Source of the DNA: JBBSDV01 sp038240335
Lineage (GTDB): Bacteria; Chloroflexota; Dehalococcoidia; DSTF01; JACRBR01
DNA length: 7,984 bases
Reading direction: 5' to 3'
NCBI GenBank assembly: GCA_038240335.1
Contig: JBBSDV010000152.1
Span: 1-7,984, forward strand
The notes below the pieces were generated by a model, which saw only the letters and a program-made list of their open reading frames with translations, was not told where the DNA came from and did not search any database. Position numbers and translations under genes: made by a program. Positions 1 through 5,411 of this stretch are shown piece after piece (position 1 is the first letter of the stretch; every line of letters starts with the position of its first letter).

Positions 1-1242
1 GCGATCACGGGCACGGCGACGCCGACGAACACAGCGGTACCGACGGCAACGCCAACACGGACCTCTGCGGCCACGCTGACGCCGGCGTCGACCAGCACCG
101 TGAGCCGGACGAGCACACCAGCGATCACCGGCACGGCGACGCCGACCAGGACGGCTGTGCCCACGGCGACAACAACGCAGACCGTTGTGGCGACGCAATC
201 GCCGCAGGGCACCCGCACGGTGATTGCAGCAACGCAAACGCCGCAGGGCACACGCACGGTCATCGTGGCGACGCAATCGCCGGAGGGGACGCGTACGGTG
301 ATCGTGGCGACGCAATCGCCGCAGGCGACGCGTACGGGAATCGCGGCAACGCAATCGCCGCAGGGGACGCGAACGCCGAGTGGAACGGGCACGGCGCAAG
401 CGACGGCGACGCGCACCGCGACAAACACCGCTGTTCCAACAGCGACGCCGACACGCACCGGAACGCGGACGGCGATCGCCGCCACCCAGTCGCCGCAGGG
501 CACACGCACGGTGATCGCGGCGACGCAATCGCCGCAGGGCACGCGGACGCCCCAGACGACGGCGACGCTCGCAGGCACGACGACGGCCGTGCCGACGGCG
601 ACAGCGACGCGCACGGGCACCCCTCAGGCGACGGCGACAAGCTCCGGCGGCAACGGCTGCACCATCGGCTACTGGAAGGAACACCCGGAAGCGAACGTCT
701 GGGGGCCGACCGGGTATGCACCAAATGACAGCTTCGAGGCGATCTTCGGGCGCGACGTCTTCCATGGCGACCCGTCGCTGCTCGAGGTGCTTAACAAGAA
801 CGGCGGCGGTATCAAGGCGCTGTCGCGGCAGGCGGTGGCGGCGCTGCTCAACACGTCACACCCGCTCGTCGGTTACCCGCTGACCGCGAAGGCAGTGATC
901 AACCAGTACCAGGTTGCGATCGACAGTAATGACGCTAACAAGATCGAGGCGCAGAAGACAGTCTTCGACGGCTTCAACAACGGCCGCTGCACAATCGATG
1001 CCCACGGCAACCCGATCGGCACTCCGACCGGCAGGGTGCTGGGCAGCACTGCCGTCGCGTCGCCGACCGCGGTGATCGTGAACGGTCGGTCTGCCCTGCA
1101 AAGCCAGCACCCCGGGGTCTTGCCAGCGACCGGCGGCGGGGAGCTGCCGGGCGGCGATTGGGCGTGGGCGATGACGCTCGGCAGCCTGCTGCTCGGGTCG
1201 ATCGTCGTGGTTGCGCTGCGAAACACGCTGCTCCGGCGCTAA
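1..1242 (+). CDS. Thr/Ala/Pro-rich repeat-stalk surface protein with LPATG anchor (5' partial)
   Basis: The reading frame is open to the left edge, so the true start lies upstream; a GTG at 100 is only an internal Val codon. 413 residues are visible. Residues 1-215 are almost entirely Thr, Ala, Pro, Arg, Gln and Ser, with 13-residue repeats (core ATQSPQGTRT), and look like an extended, possibly glycosylated stalk. Residues 219-331 form a compact domain opening with GCTIGYWKEHP and closing with NGRC; its two Cys (220 and 330) could form a disulfide. Similar GYWK-type domains recur in bacterial secreted proteins, but I know no function for them. The C-terminus has LPATG (residues 374-378), a hydrophobic helix (about 387-404) and a basic end, LRR. 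That is the layout of a sortase sorting signal, so the protein is probably anchored at the cell surface. Function unknown; adhesion or an S-layer-like role is only a guess. Confidence 0.85.
   Translation, partial: AITGTATPTNTAVPTATPTRTSAATLTPASTSTVSRTSTPAITGTATPTRTAVPTATTTQTVVATQSPQGTRTVIAATQTPQGTRTVIVATQSPEGTRTVIVATQSPQATRTGIAATQSPQGTRTPSGTGTAQATATRTATNTAVPTATPTRTGTRTAIAATQSPQGTRTVIAATQSPQGTRTPQTTATLAGTTTAVPTATATRTGTPQATATSSGGNGCTIGYWKEHPEANVWGPTGYAPNDSFEAIFGRDVFHGDPSLLEVLNKNGGGIKALSRQAVAALLNTSHPLVGYPLTAKAVINQYQVAIDSNDANKIEAQKTVFDGFNNGRCTIDAHGNPIGTPTGRVLGSTAVASPTAVIVNGRSALQSQHPGVLPATGGGELPGGDWAWAMTLGSLLLGSIVVVALRNTLLRR
190..384 (+). repeat. Five tandem 39-nt coding repeats
   Basis: Five in-phase 39-nt units begin at 190, 229, 268, 307 and 346. 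Each encodes a variant of ATQSPQGTRTVIA. Substitutions (S to T, Q to E, G to A) are scattered, so the array is old enough to have diverged but still recognisable. The unit length is a multiple of three, so copy-number change would lengthen or shorten the stalk without shifting frame. Confidence 0.9.
481..558 (+). repeat. Second cluster of the 39-nt coding repeat, two units
   Basis: Two further units begin at 481 and 520 and encode the same ATQSPQGTRT core. They are separated from the first cluster by a Thr/Ala linker that contains TAVPTAT. That linker motif also occurs near positions 31-51 and 151-171, where a larger block (ITGTATPT followed by TAVPTAT) is repeated 120 nt apart. The stalk therefore shows two levels of duplication. 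Confidence 0.85.
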
Positions 1243-1264
1243 TCGCATCGGACGGATTTCAGAC

Positions 1265-1292
1265 AAGGGGGCACGCCAAGCGTGCCCTTCTT
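1265..1292 (+). terminator. Probable intrinsic terminator of the surface-protein gene
   Basis: Starting 23 nt after the stop codon, a GC-rich stem pairs 1269-1275 with 1281-1287 (GGGCACG/CGTGCCC), extended by G-T pairs, around a short CCAAG loop. CTTCTTG follows, which is T-enriched though not a clean T run. The preceding AAG could pair with CTT, making it a partly bidirectional hairpin. Confidence 0.6.
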
Positions 1293-1431
1293 GCTGTCCG
1301 GTGCGGCTGGCACGATTGCGGAGCCCGGGAGCACGCTTGTGCGCTGCCACGGCTGTCGACCCAGAAGGAGTACCGTCGGAAATCGCGATCGATTCGACAC
1401 ACATCAAGATCAGATTTTTCTGCCATCTGCC

Positions 1432-1460
1432 TTGACAGTCCCGTACACTTGTTCTATAGT
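1432..1460 (+). promoter_or_regulatory. Strong sigma-70-type promoter for the 46-residue membrane peptide
   Basis: A perfect -35 box, TTGACA (1432-1437), is followed after exactly 17 nt by a -10 box, TATAGT (1455-1460), one mismatch from consensus. Transcription should start near 1467, giving a leader of about 24 nt. It is the best promoter match in the window. Such a strong promoter covered by operator-like repeats fits a normally silenced, inducible gene. Confidence 0.85.
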
Positions 1461-1471
1461 ACGTTTGTTCT
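1442..1471 (+). promoter_or_regulatory. Tandem LexA-like operators around the -10 box
   Basis: Two 13-nt copies, GTACACTTGTTCT (1443-1455) and GTACGTTTGTTCT (1459-1471), differ at two positions and are 16 nt apart. One fills the promoter spacer; the other covers the expected start site. With the preceding base, the second copy matches the cyanobacterial LexA box as I recall it, RGTACNNNDGTWCB, at every position. The first mismatches only at R (C1442). Both are GTAC-N4-GTTC, one base from the Gram-positive GAAC-N4-GTTC dyad. An overlapping perfect palindrome, TTGTTCTGAACAA, lies at 1465-1477. That a repressor binds here is a firm inference; that it is LexA is less certain. Confidence 0.65.
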
Positions 1472-1490
1472 GAACAAGGAGGTTCATGTC

Positions 1491-1631
1491 ATGGAATTCG
1501 CAATCGTCATGTCGTTGGTCATTTTCATTTCGACGGCGCTGCTGCTCTACCAGTTTCTCGCGGGCAGCCTGATCGGCGCCGACGAAGAGCGGCGCGAAGT
1601 GTGGCCGCATCGCATTCACCGGGCGCATTAA
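1491..1631 (+). CDS. 46-residue single-pass membrane peptide, probably damage-inducible
   Basis: The ATG at 1491 is preceded by an excellent ribosome binding site, AAGGAGG (1476-1482), 8 nt away, and by a strong promoter with tandem operator repeats; this fixes the start. A longer in-frame extension upstream is rejected because it would run back through promoter and operators. The protein has one hydrophobic helix (about residues 3-27, MEFAIVMSLV onward) and a short charged tail rich in Glu, Arg and His, ending RIHRAH. There is no cleavable signal or lipobox. I do not recognise a family. Small single-helix membrane proteins under LexA control include cell-division inhibitors such as YneA and SidA, so a similar checkpoint role is a reasonable but untested guess. 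A membrane-active toxin or stress peptide is an alternative. Confidence 0.75.
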   Translation: MEFAIVMSLVIFISTALLLYQFLAGSLIGADEERREVWPHRIHRAH

Positions 1632-1964
1632 GCGCCCCCCCCCCCGCGCGATCGAAGGAGGCGGAAAGCCCTAGGTGTAGGGTGCCGGCATCGGCAAGCA
1701 TCGGATAGCGGACGAACGCCCGCCAGCATCGCAGCAGTCCTCCGCGTGATTCGTTAGGAAGCACGCGTCATCTCCCTCATGAACGGCCGCTCCCACGTCC
1801 TGCCGGGTGCGGCCGTTCGCCATCTCTACGAGATGCGCAACGCCATCGCGGAGCGAGCGAAGAATCGTCGGTCGCCGCGCGACTAGGCGGCTGCACGCCC
1901 CTGCCGCGTCCGTCGTACGATAAGGGCATCGGTTTTTCGCTCCGAGGCAGGAGGTTCGAGTGGG
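1632..1964. other. Gene-poor, hairpin-dense gap before the dehydrogenase gene
   Basis: About 330 nt with no convincing gene. It contains several perfect inverted repeats: CCCTA/TAGGG (1669-1682), GCCG/CGGC (1684-1695), a 10-bp pair GAACGGCCGC/GCGGCCGTTC (1781-1790 with 1809-1818), CATCTC/GAGATG (1821-1835) and GTCGC/GCGAC (around 1871-1883). A 35-codon open frame from ATG 1779 to TAG 1886 overlaps the largest hairpin but has no ribosome binding site, so I do not call it a gene. The cluster could be an unrecognised structured RNA or just GC-rich noise. No known RNA family signature was seen. Confidence 0.4.
1635..1645 (+). repeat. Run of 11 C residues
   Basis: An uninterrupted C11 tract begins 4 nt after the stop codon of the small membrane peptide. 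It lies outside any called gene, so slippage would not alter a known protein. It is also a place where the assembly length could be wrong. Confidence 0.9.
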
Positions 1965-2741
1965 ATGAGTGCACGACGGCTTGAAGGCAAGGTTGCGATC
2001 GTTACGGGCGCGGGAGCGGCGGGCGACGGCATCGGCAACGGACGGGCGGCGGCAATTCTCTTCGCGCGCGAGGGGGCGAAGGTGCTCCTCGTCGATCGCG
2101 ACCTGTCGCTCGCGGAAGCCACGCAACGGATGATCGAGGACGAGGGTGGTACCGCCGTTGCGTTCGAGGCGAACGTCGTGCGTGAGGACGACTGCCGGGC
2201 GATGGTGGCCGCGGCCGTCGAGCGATGGGGCAAGCTCAACATCCTGCAGAACAACGTCGGCATCGGATCGTCGGGCCGCGTGCCCGAAATCGAGGAGGCG
2301 GCGTGGGATCGCGTGATGCGCGCGAACGTGACGAGCATGATGCTGGCGGCGAAGCACGCGATCCCGGCGATGGCGGCTGGCGGAGGTGGTGCGATCGTGA
2401 ACGTCTCATCGATCGCGGCGTGGCGGCCGCGCGGGCTGACGCCATACGCGACGTCCAAGGGCGCGATCGAAGCGCTGACGCGGGGACTTGCGGCCGATCA
2501 CGCGCGCGACGGCGTGCGGGTTAACTGCGTTGAGCCAGGGCTGATGTATACGCCGATGGTGTATGCGGGCGGCATGCCGGACGCGGTGCGCGAACGGCGA
2601 CGCAACACGGCGCTGCTGAAAATCGAAGGGACGGGGTGGGACATCGGCTACGCGTCGCTGTTCCTGGTCTCGGACGAAGCGCGCTACATCACGGGCGTCG
2701 TGCTGCCGGTCGATGGGGGCGTCCTGCTGACGGCGCGCTAG
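1965..2741 (+). CDS. Short-chain dehydrogenase/reductase (SDR), classical type
   Basis: 258 residues, normal for classical SDRs, which oxidise or reduce a hydroxyl/keto group using NAD(P)H in the cytoplasm. The N-terminal Rossmann segment (residues 8-28) carries TGAGAAGDGIGNG, a slightly expanded version of the usual TGxxxGxG. Asp44 at the end of strand 2 (VLLVDRD) suggests NAD(H) rather than NADP(H). NNVG (96-99) replaces the common NNAG. The catalytic set is visible as Asn121, Ser148, Tyr161 and Lys165 (YATSK), with EPG at 190-192 and a C-terminal YITGVVLPVDGG segment typical of the FabG-like group. AGGAGG at 1949-1954 lies 10 nt before the ATG. The gene stands alone with gaps on both sides, so context does not reveal the substrate. 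Annotating it as FabG would be over-specific. Confidence 0.93.
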   Translation: MSARRLEGKVAIVTGAGAAGDGIGNGRAAAILFAREGAKVLLVDRDLSLAEATQRMIEDEGGTAVAFEANVVREDDCRAMVAAAVERWGKLNILQNNVGIGSSGRVPEIEEAAWDRVMRANVTSMMLAAKHAIPAMAAGGGGAIVNVSSIAAWRPRGLTPYATSKGAIEALTRGLAADHARDGVRVNCVEPGLMYTPMVYAGGMPDAVRERRRNTALLKIEGTGWDIGYASLFLVSDEARYITGVVLPVDGGVLLTAR

Positions 2742-2762
2742 CGCCGCCGGACCGTGGACGGT
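2731..2762 (+). terminator. Hairpin pair at the end of the SDR gene, possible terminator
   Basis: A 6-bp stem CGGCGC/GCGCCG (2731-2746, loop GCTA) overlaps the stop codon. It is followed by ACCGT/ACGGT (2751-2762). No T run follows, so this is a weak candidate; it might also just slow 3' decay. Confidence 0.3.
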
Positions 2763-2808
2763 AGAAGGGTGGATTCATGCGCCGGCGTCCAGATGCGTGG
2801 AATACGGT

Positions 2809-2836
2809 CCACAGATGGCCACAGAGGTCACAGGGG
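2809..2836. repeat. Degenerate tandem repeat, CCACAGAGG-type
   Basis: Three consecutive units read CCACAGATGG, CCACAGAGG and TCACAGGGG. This is one of several short degenerate tandem repeats restricted to gaps around the thiamine genes. The flanking stretch 2763-2981 holds no gene that I can support. Confidence 0.6.
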
Positions 2837-2905
2837 CGCGAGCGCCTGACGGAGGCAGGTAGGTGCCACCGGCCGCCGATCGATAGCGCATCGCCCAGCG
2901 TTCCC

Positions 2906-2938
2906 GCATCCAGCATCCAGCACATCCGGTATCCAACA
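2906..2938. repeat. Degenerate tandem repeat, GCATCCA-type
   Basis: Two exact heptamers, GCATCCA (2906-2912 and 2913-2919), are followed by variants GCACATCCG and GTATCCAAC. The block lies just upstream of the thiamine promoter. Its role is unknown. Confidence 0.6.
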
Positions 2939-2981
2939 TTCGCTCCGGTCCAGATTTCAGGCCCGTCACGGTCGCCGCGGC

Positions 2982-3010
2982 TTGACCCGCCAGATGCACA
3001 GGCGTAGGCT
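2982..3010 (+). promoter_or_regulatory. Probable promoter of the thiamine operon
   Basis: TTGACC (2982-2987) and TAGGCT (3005-3010) are separated by 17 nt. The -35 box is one mismatch from consensus; the -10 box matches at three of six positions. Transcription would start around 3017, about 8 nt before the first helix of the riboswitch, which is where a promoter is needed. Confidence 0.5.
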
Positions 3011-3024
3011 GGATCAGAAGCAGA

Positions 3025-3116
3025 TCGTTCTGCGGGAGCTGGGGGCCGCCCGGCTGAGAGGGTCGCGAGCGCGACCGACCGCCGAACCTGACCGGGTAAT
3101 GCCGCGCAGGGAATGG
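3025..3116 (+). promoter_or_regulatory. TPP (thiamine pyrophosphate) riboswitch aptamer, THI element
   Basis: The conserved aptamer cores are present: GGCTGAGAG (3052-3060) in the pyrimidine-sensing arm, and GAACCTGACCGGGTAATGCC (3084-3103) followed by GCGCAGGGAA in the pyrophosphate arm. Helices can be traced: P1 pairs 3025-3031 with 3110-3116, including G-U pairs, and P2 pairs GCGG (3032-3035) with CCGC (3079-3082). An extra perfect hairpin, GGTCGCG/CGCGACC (3061-3076), sits where optional helix P3a occurs in this family. Binding of TPP should switch off the thi operon. No terminator with a T run follows, so control at translation start is the likelier mode. Confidence 0.95.
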
Positions 3117-3124
3117 ACTCGCCA

Positions 3125-3148
3125 GCGCCGCCTTCGCCCTCGTGGCGC
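3125..3148 (+). promoter_or_regulatory. Hairpin between riboswitch and thiD start, candidate expression platform
   Basis: GCGCCG (3125-3130) can pair with TGGCGC (3143-3148), ending 4 nt before the chosen thiD ATG. It lies between the aptamer and the start, where a ligand-controlled structure blocking ribosome access would be expected. This role is inferred from position only. Confidence 0.35.
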
Positions 3149-3152
3149 ATTG

Positions 3153-4052
3153 ATGACCGACGACACTACGACCCTCGAACCCGTCGAGCCCGGCATGGAG
3201 GCGCCTGCCGCGGCGATCGCGCGGGCGATGACGATCGCCGGCAGCGACTCCGGCGGCGGGGCGGGCATCCAGGCCGACCTCAAGACGTTCGCCGCGTATG
3301 GCGTCTACGGCACGTCGGCGATCGCCGCGGTGACGGCGCAGAACACGCTCGGCGTGACGAACTGGCTGGCGATGCCGGCCGAACTCGTCGTTCAGCAGAT
3401 CGACGCCGTGCTCGGCGATATCGGCGCCGACGCGGTGAAGACGGGGATGCTCGCGAACGCCGGGATCATCGAGGCCGTCGCCGGCGCGATGCGGCGTCAC
3501 GCTGTCGCCCAACTCGTCGTCGATCCGGTGATGGTGGCCAAGGGCGGCGCCAAACTGCTCGAGGACGATGCCATCGATGCGCTGCGACGCGAACTGATCC
3601 CGCTCGCGCTCGTGCTGACGCCGAACCTGCCCGAGGCCGAAGTGTTGACGCGGCGCACGATCGCGACGTGGGACGACGCGCGGGCGGCGGCGCAGGAGCT
3701 GTTCGACATGGGAGCGAAACACGTCGTGATCAAGGGCGGTCACTTCGAGCATGATCCGGCGGCGACGGACCTGTACTTCGATGGGCGCCACTTTCACGAG
3801 TTCAACTCCGTGCGCGTGAAGACGAAGAACACGCACGGGACAGGCTGCACGTTCGCGTCTGCGATCGCCGCCGGACTGGCGAAGGGCGTGAGCGTGCGCG
3901 ATTCGGTCGCGCTCGCGAAGTCGTTCGTGACGCTGGCGATGCAGCATTCGTACGACGTCGGCAAGGGGCAGGGGCCGGTGCACCACTTCTACAGGTACTG
4001 GCAACCGGTGGGGCGACGGTACCGGCCGGGGGTGCGGTTGGCGGGCGGGTGA
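3153..4052 (+). CDS. thiD: Hydroxymethylpyrimidine/phosphomethylpyrimidine kinase ThiD
   Basis: ThiD phosphorylates HMP and HMP-phosphate with ATP to give HMP-pyrophosphate, the pyrimidine half of thiamine. With the ATG at 3153 it has 299 residues; the family is usually about 265. Ribokinase-fold motifs are clear: AGSDSGGGAGIQADLK (29-44), KTGML (96-100), DPVMVAKGG (124-132), TPNLPEAEVL (156-165), IKGGH (193-197), the anion-hole motif NTHGTGCTFASAIA (226-239, Cys231) and the C-terminal GPVHHF (274-279). The frame stays open upstream into the riboswitch, so any start before 3150 is rejected. TTG 3150 or ATG 3195 remain possible, since no good ribosome binding site is visible; ATG 3195 would give 285 residues beginning nearer the conserved core. 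It is the first gene of the riboswitch-controlled operon. The C-terminal 15 residues are Arg/Gly-rich and unconserved. Confidence 0.95.
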   Translation: MTDDTTTLEPVEPGMEAPAAAIARAMTIAGSDSGGGAGIQADLKTFAAYGVYGTSAIAAVTAQNTLGVTNWLAMPAELVVQQIDAVLGDIGADAVKTGMLANAGIIEAVAGAMRRHAVAQLVVDPVMVAKGGAKLLEDDAIDALRRELIPLALVLTPNLPEAEVLTRRTIATWDDARAAAQELFDMGAKHVVIKGGHFEHDPAATDLYFDGRHFHEFNSVRVKTKNTHGTGCTFASAIAAGLAKGVSVRDSVALAKSFVTLAMQHSYDVGKGQGPVHHFYRYWQPVGRRYRPGVRLAGG

Positions 4053-4080
4053 GGGCCGGAGGCGACCTCGCCGGGCGGTT

Positions 4081-4104
4081 AGAGGTCGGACGTCAGAGGT
4101 CGGG
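4081..4104. repeat. Direct repeat AGAGGTCGG, 14-nt period
   Basis: AGAGGTCGG occurs at 4081-4089 and 4095-4103, separated by ACGTC. It lies just after thiD in the 204-nt gap before the small membrane gene and belongs to the same style of short degenerate intergenic repeat seen elsewhere in the window. Confidence 0.6.
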
Positions 4105-4203
4105 CATCGGTTGAACCGGGATCTTGGAGTCTGCCGGTCGAGGGTTCGAGCGAGAACTAAGCATTGTGAACGGTCGGTGGAGCGCGAACGACAATTGGCA
4201 AGC

Positions 4204-4245
4204 GATGACCAATCACCAGTCACCAGCAGCGATCACCAATCCCCA
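4204..4245. repeat. Degenerate tandem repeat, TCACCAG/ATCACCAAT-type
   Basis: TCACCAG is exactly repeated at 4213-4219 and 4220-4226. It is flanked by GATGACCAAT (4204-4213) and GATCACCAAT (4231-4240), which differ at one position. The block ends 11 nt before the start of the small membrane gene, so it occupies that gene's leader. Confidence 0.65.
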
Positions 4246-4256
4246 GGCGACCAACG

Positions 4257-4508
4257 ATGCATTTGATTTGGAAACGGTACACACGATCGGGATACGCCCC
4301 GGCGCTGCTATACGTGGCCATCGCGATCGCGTTCGGCGCACTAGCGGCATGGGCGGCGACGGAACGCGACTGGCTCGTGATGGCAATCGCCGCCGTCATG
4401 GTCGCCGTGACTCTGGCGGGAAGCAAGGTGATGCACCGGCTGAGCGAGGCGTCGCTCGCGTCGCGGCGAACGCTCATCGATCGACGAAAGGACGGCGGGC
4501 ATGAATGA
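4257..4508 (+). CDS. Small two-helix membrane protein of unknown function, coupled to thiG
   Basis: 83 residues with two hydrophobic segments (about 15-34 and 38-55) joined by a short polar turn (ATERD), a basic N-terminus (WKRYTR) and a charged C-terminal tail (RRTLIDRRKDGG). I do not recognise the family and see no catalytic motif. Its stop overlaps the thiG start by 8 nt (ATGAATGA at 4501-4508), so the two are probably translationally coupled. That overlap is the best evidence that it is a real gene, since its ribosome binding site is poor (AGGCGA, weak). Position inside a TPP-controlled operon suggests a link to thiamine or its precursors, such as a transport accessory, but it is much too small to be a transporter alone and may simply be a hitchhiker. 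Confidence 0.68.
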   Translation: MHLIWKRYTRSGYAPALLYVAIAIAFGALAAWAATERDWLVMAIAAVMVAVTLAGSKVMHRLSEASLASRRTLIDRRKDGGHE

Positions 4509-5274
4509 CAGGCTGACGATCGCGGGCAAGACGTTCGGCTCGCGGCTGTTCCTCGGAACGGGGAAGTACGCGAGCCCGGAGGAGACGGTCGGCGCGCTCG
4601 AGGCATCGGGCACCGAGCTCGTGACGGTGGCGATCCGGCGGCTCGATCTCGATAATCCGGGCACCAAGACCGAGCTCGACTTCATCGATTGGTCGCGCTA
4701 CTCCGTGCTGCCGAACACGGCGGGCTGCCGCACCGTCGACGAGGCACTCTTCACGGCGCGCCTCGGCCGATCGGTCACCGGCTCAGACTGGGTGAAGCTC
4801 GAGGTGATCCCGGATCCGAAGTACCTGTTGCCAGACCCGATCGGCACGCTCCACGCGGCCGAGCGTCTTCTTGCGGAGGGCTTCGTCGTGCTGCCGTACA
4901 TCCACGCCGATCCCGTGCTGGCGAAGCACCTCGAGGAGGCGGGCTGCGCAACGGTAATGCCGCTGGGTTCGGCGATCGGCTCCGGACAGGGCATCCTGAC
5001 GCTGCACGAGATCAAGATCATCATCGAGAACGCGCGGGTGCCGGTCGTCGTCGACGCAGGCATCGGCGCCCCGTCCGACGCGGCGCTAGCTATGGAGATC
5101 GGGGCCGATGCCGTGTTGATCAACACCGCGATCGCGAAGGCGACCGATCCGACGCTGATGGCCGGTGCGATGCGCAAGGCGGTGGAGGCAGGCCGAGAAG
5201 CCTGGCGCGCCGGCCGCATCGCATCGAAGCCGTACGCCAGCGCGAGCAGCCCGCTTGAGGGCGTGGCGCGGTGA
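4501..5274 (+). CDS. thiG: Thiazole synthase ThiG
   Basis: ThiG condenses 1-deoxy-D-xylulose 5-phosphate, dehydroglycine and the sulfur of ThiS thiocarboxylate into the thiazole phosphate of thiamine. The 257 residues are the normal length. The TIM-barrel motifs are intact: LFLGTGKY (16-23), VTVAIRR (41-47), LPNTAGC (70-76), WVKLEVI (97-103) with the Schiff-base Lys99 and Glu101, LLPDP (109-113 region), PYIHADP (132-138), MPLGSAIGSG (153-162), VVVDAGIGAPSDAA (182-195, Asp185) and DAVLINTAIA (203-212). Only MPLGSAIGSG departs slightly from the usual MPLGSPIGSG. The start overlaps the end of the preceding membrane gene, so translation is probably coupled. A 137-nt gap with repeats follows before the next thi gene. 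Confidence 0.97.
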   Translation: MNDRLTIAGKTFGSRLFLGTGKYASPEETVGALEASGTELVTVAIRRLDLDNPGTKTELDFIDWSRYSVLPNTAGCRTVDEALFTARLGRSVTGSDWVKLEVIPDPKYLLPDPIGTLHAAERLLAEGFVVLPYIHADPVLAKHLEEAGCATVMPLGSAIGSGQGILTLHEIKIIIENARVPVVVDAGIGAPSDAALAMEIGADAVLINTAIAKATDPTLMAGAMRKAVEAGREAWRAGRIASKPYASASSPLEGVAR

Positions 5275-5280
5275 CGCGCC

Positions 5281-5354
5281 GTGAGAAGTGGGATGCGGGA
5301 GGTGAGGGGTGAGGGTGCAGGCGGCCAGAGGATGCATGGGGAGTTGCGAGTTGC
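5281..5354. repeat. Purine-rich degenerate repeat plus GAGTTGC tandem in the thiG-tenI gap
   Basis: The gap after thiG carries GTGAG/GGGTGAGG-like units (5281-5316, for example GGTGAGGGGTGAGGGTG) and an exact tandem heptamer, GAGTTGC (5341-5354). A small inverted repeat, TGCAC/GTGCA, follows at 5352-5366. I see no promoter or terminator here, so the operon probably reads through. Confidence 0.6.
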
Positions 5355-5411
5355 ACAGATAGTGCATGTCCGCGTACCGCTCGTCCTGACTAGCCACGAC
5401 TTGCTTCCGCC

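Noticed and set aside
1..620. CRISPR array
   Set aside because: The repeats are in-frame coding units with no variable spacers.
100..1242. GTG at 100 as the start of the surface protein
   Set aside because: The same Thr/Ala repeat reading continues unbroken to position 1 with no stop, so the gene begins upstream of the window.
1158..1490. Longer N-terminal extension of the 46-residue peptide gene
   Set aside because: It would overlap the surface-protein gene and run through terminator, promoter, operators and ribosome binding site; the extension has no protein-like character.
1646..1700. RNase P RNA-like start (GGAGGCGGAAAGCC)
   Set aside because: Loosely resembles the conserved RNase P opening, but none of the other conserved regions follow.
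1779..1886. 35-codon open frame in the gap before the dehydrogenase
   Set aside because: No ribosome binding site, overlap with a 10-bp inverted repeat and no recognisable sequence; too short to support by eye.
2982..3152. thiD starting at 2982, giving 356 residues
   Set aside because: The first 57 codons are the TPP riboswitch read as protein; the kinase core begins well after 3153.
2775..4223. 482-codon open frame on the - strand opposite thiD
   Set aside because: Arg/His-rich composition typical of the antisense of a GC-rich gene; thiD motifs on the + strand are unambiguous.
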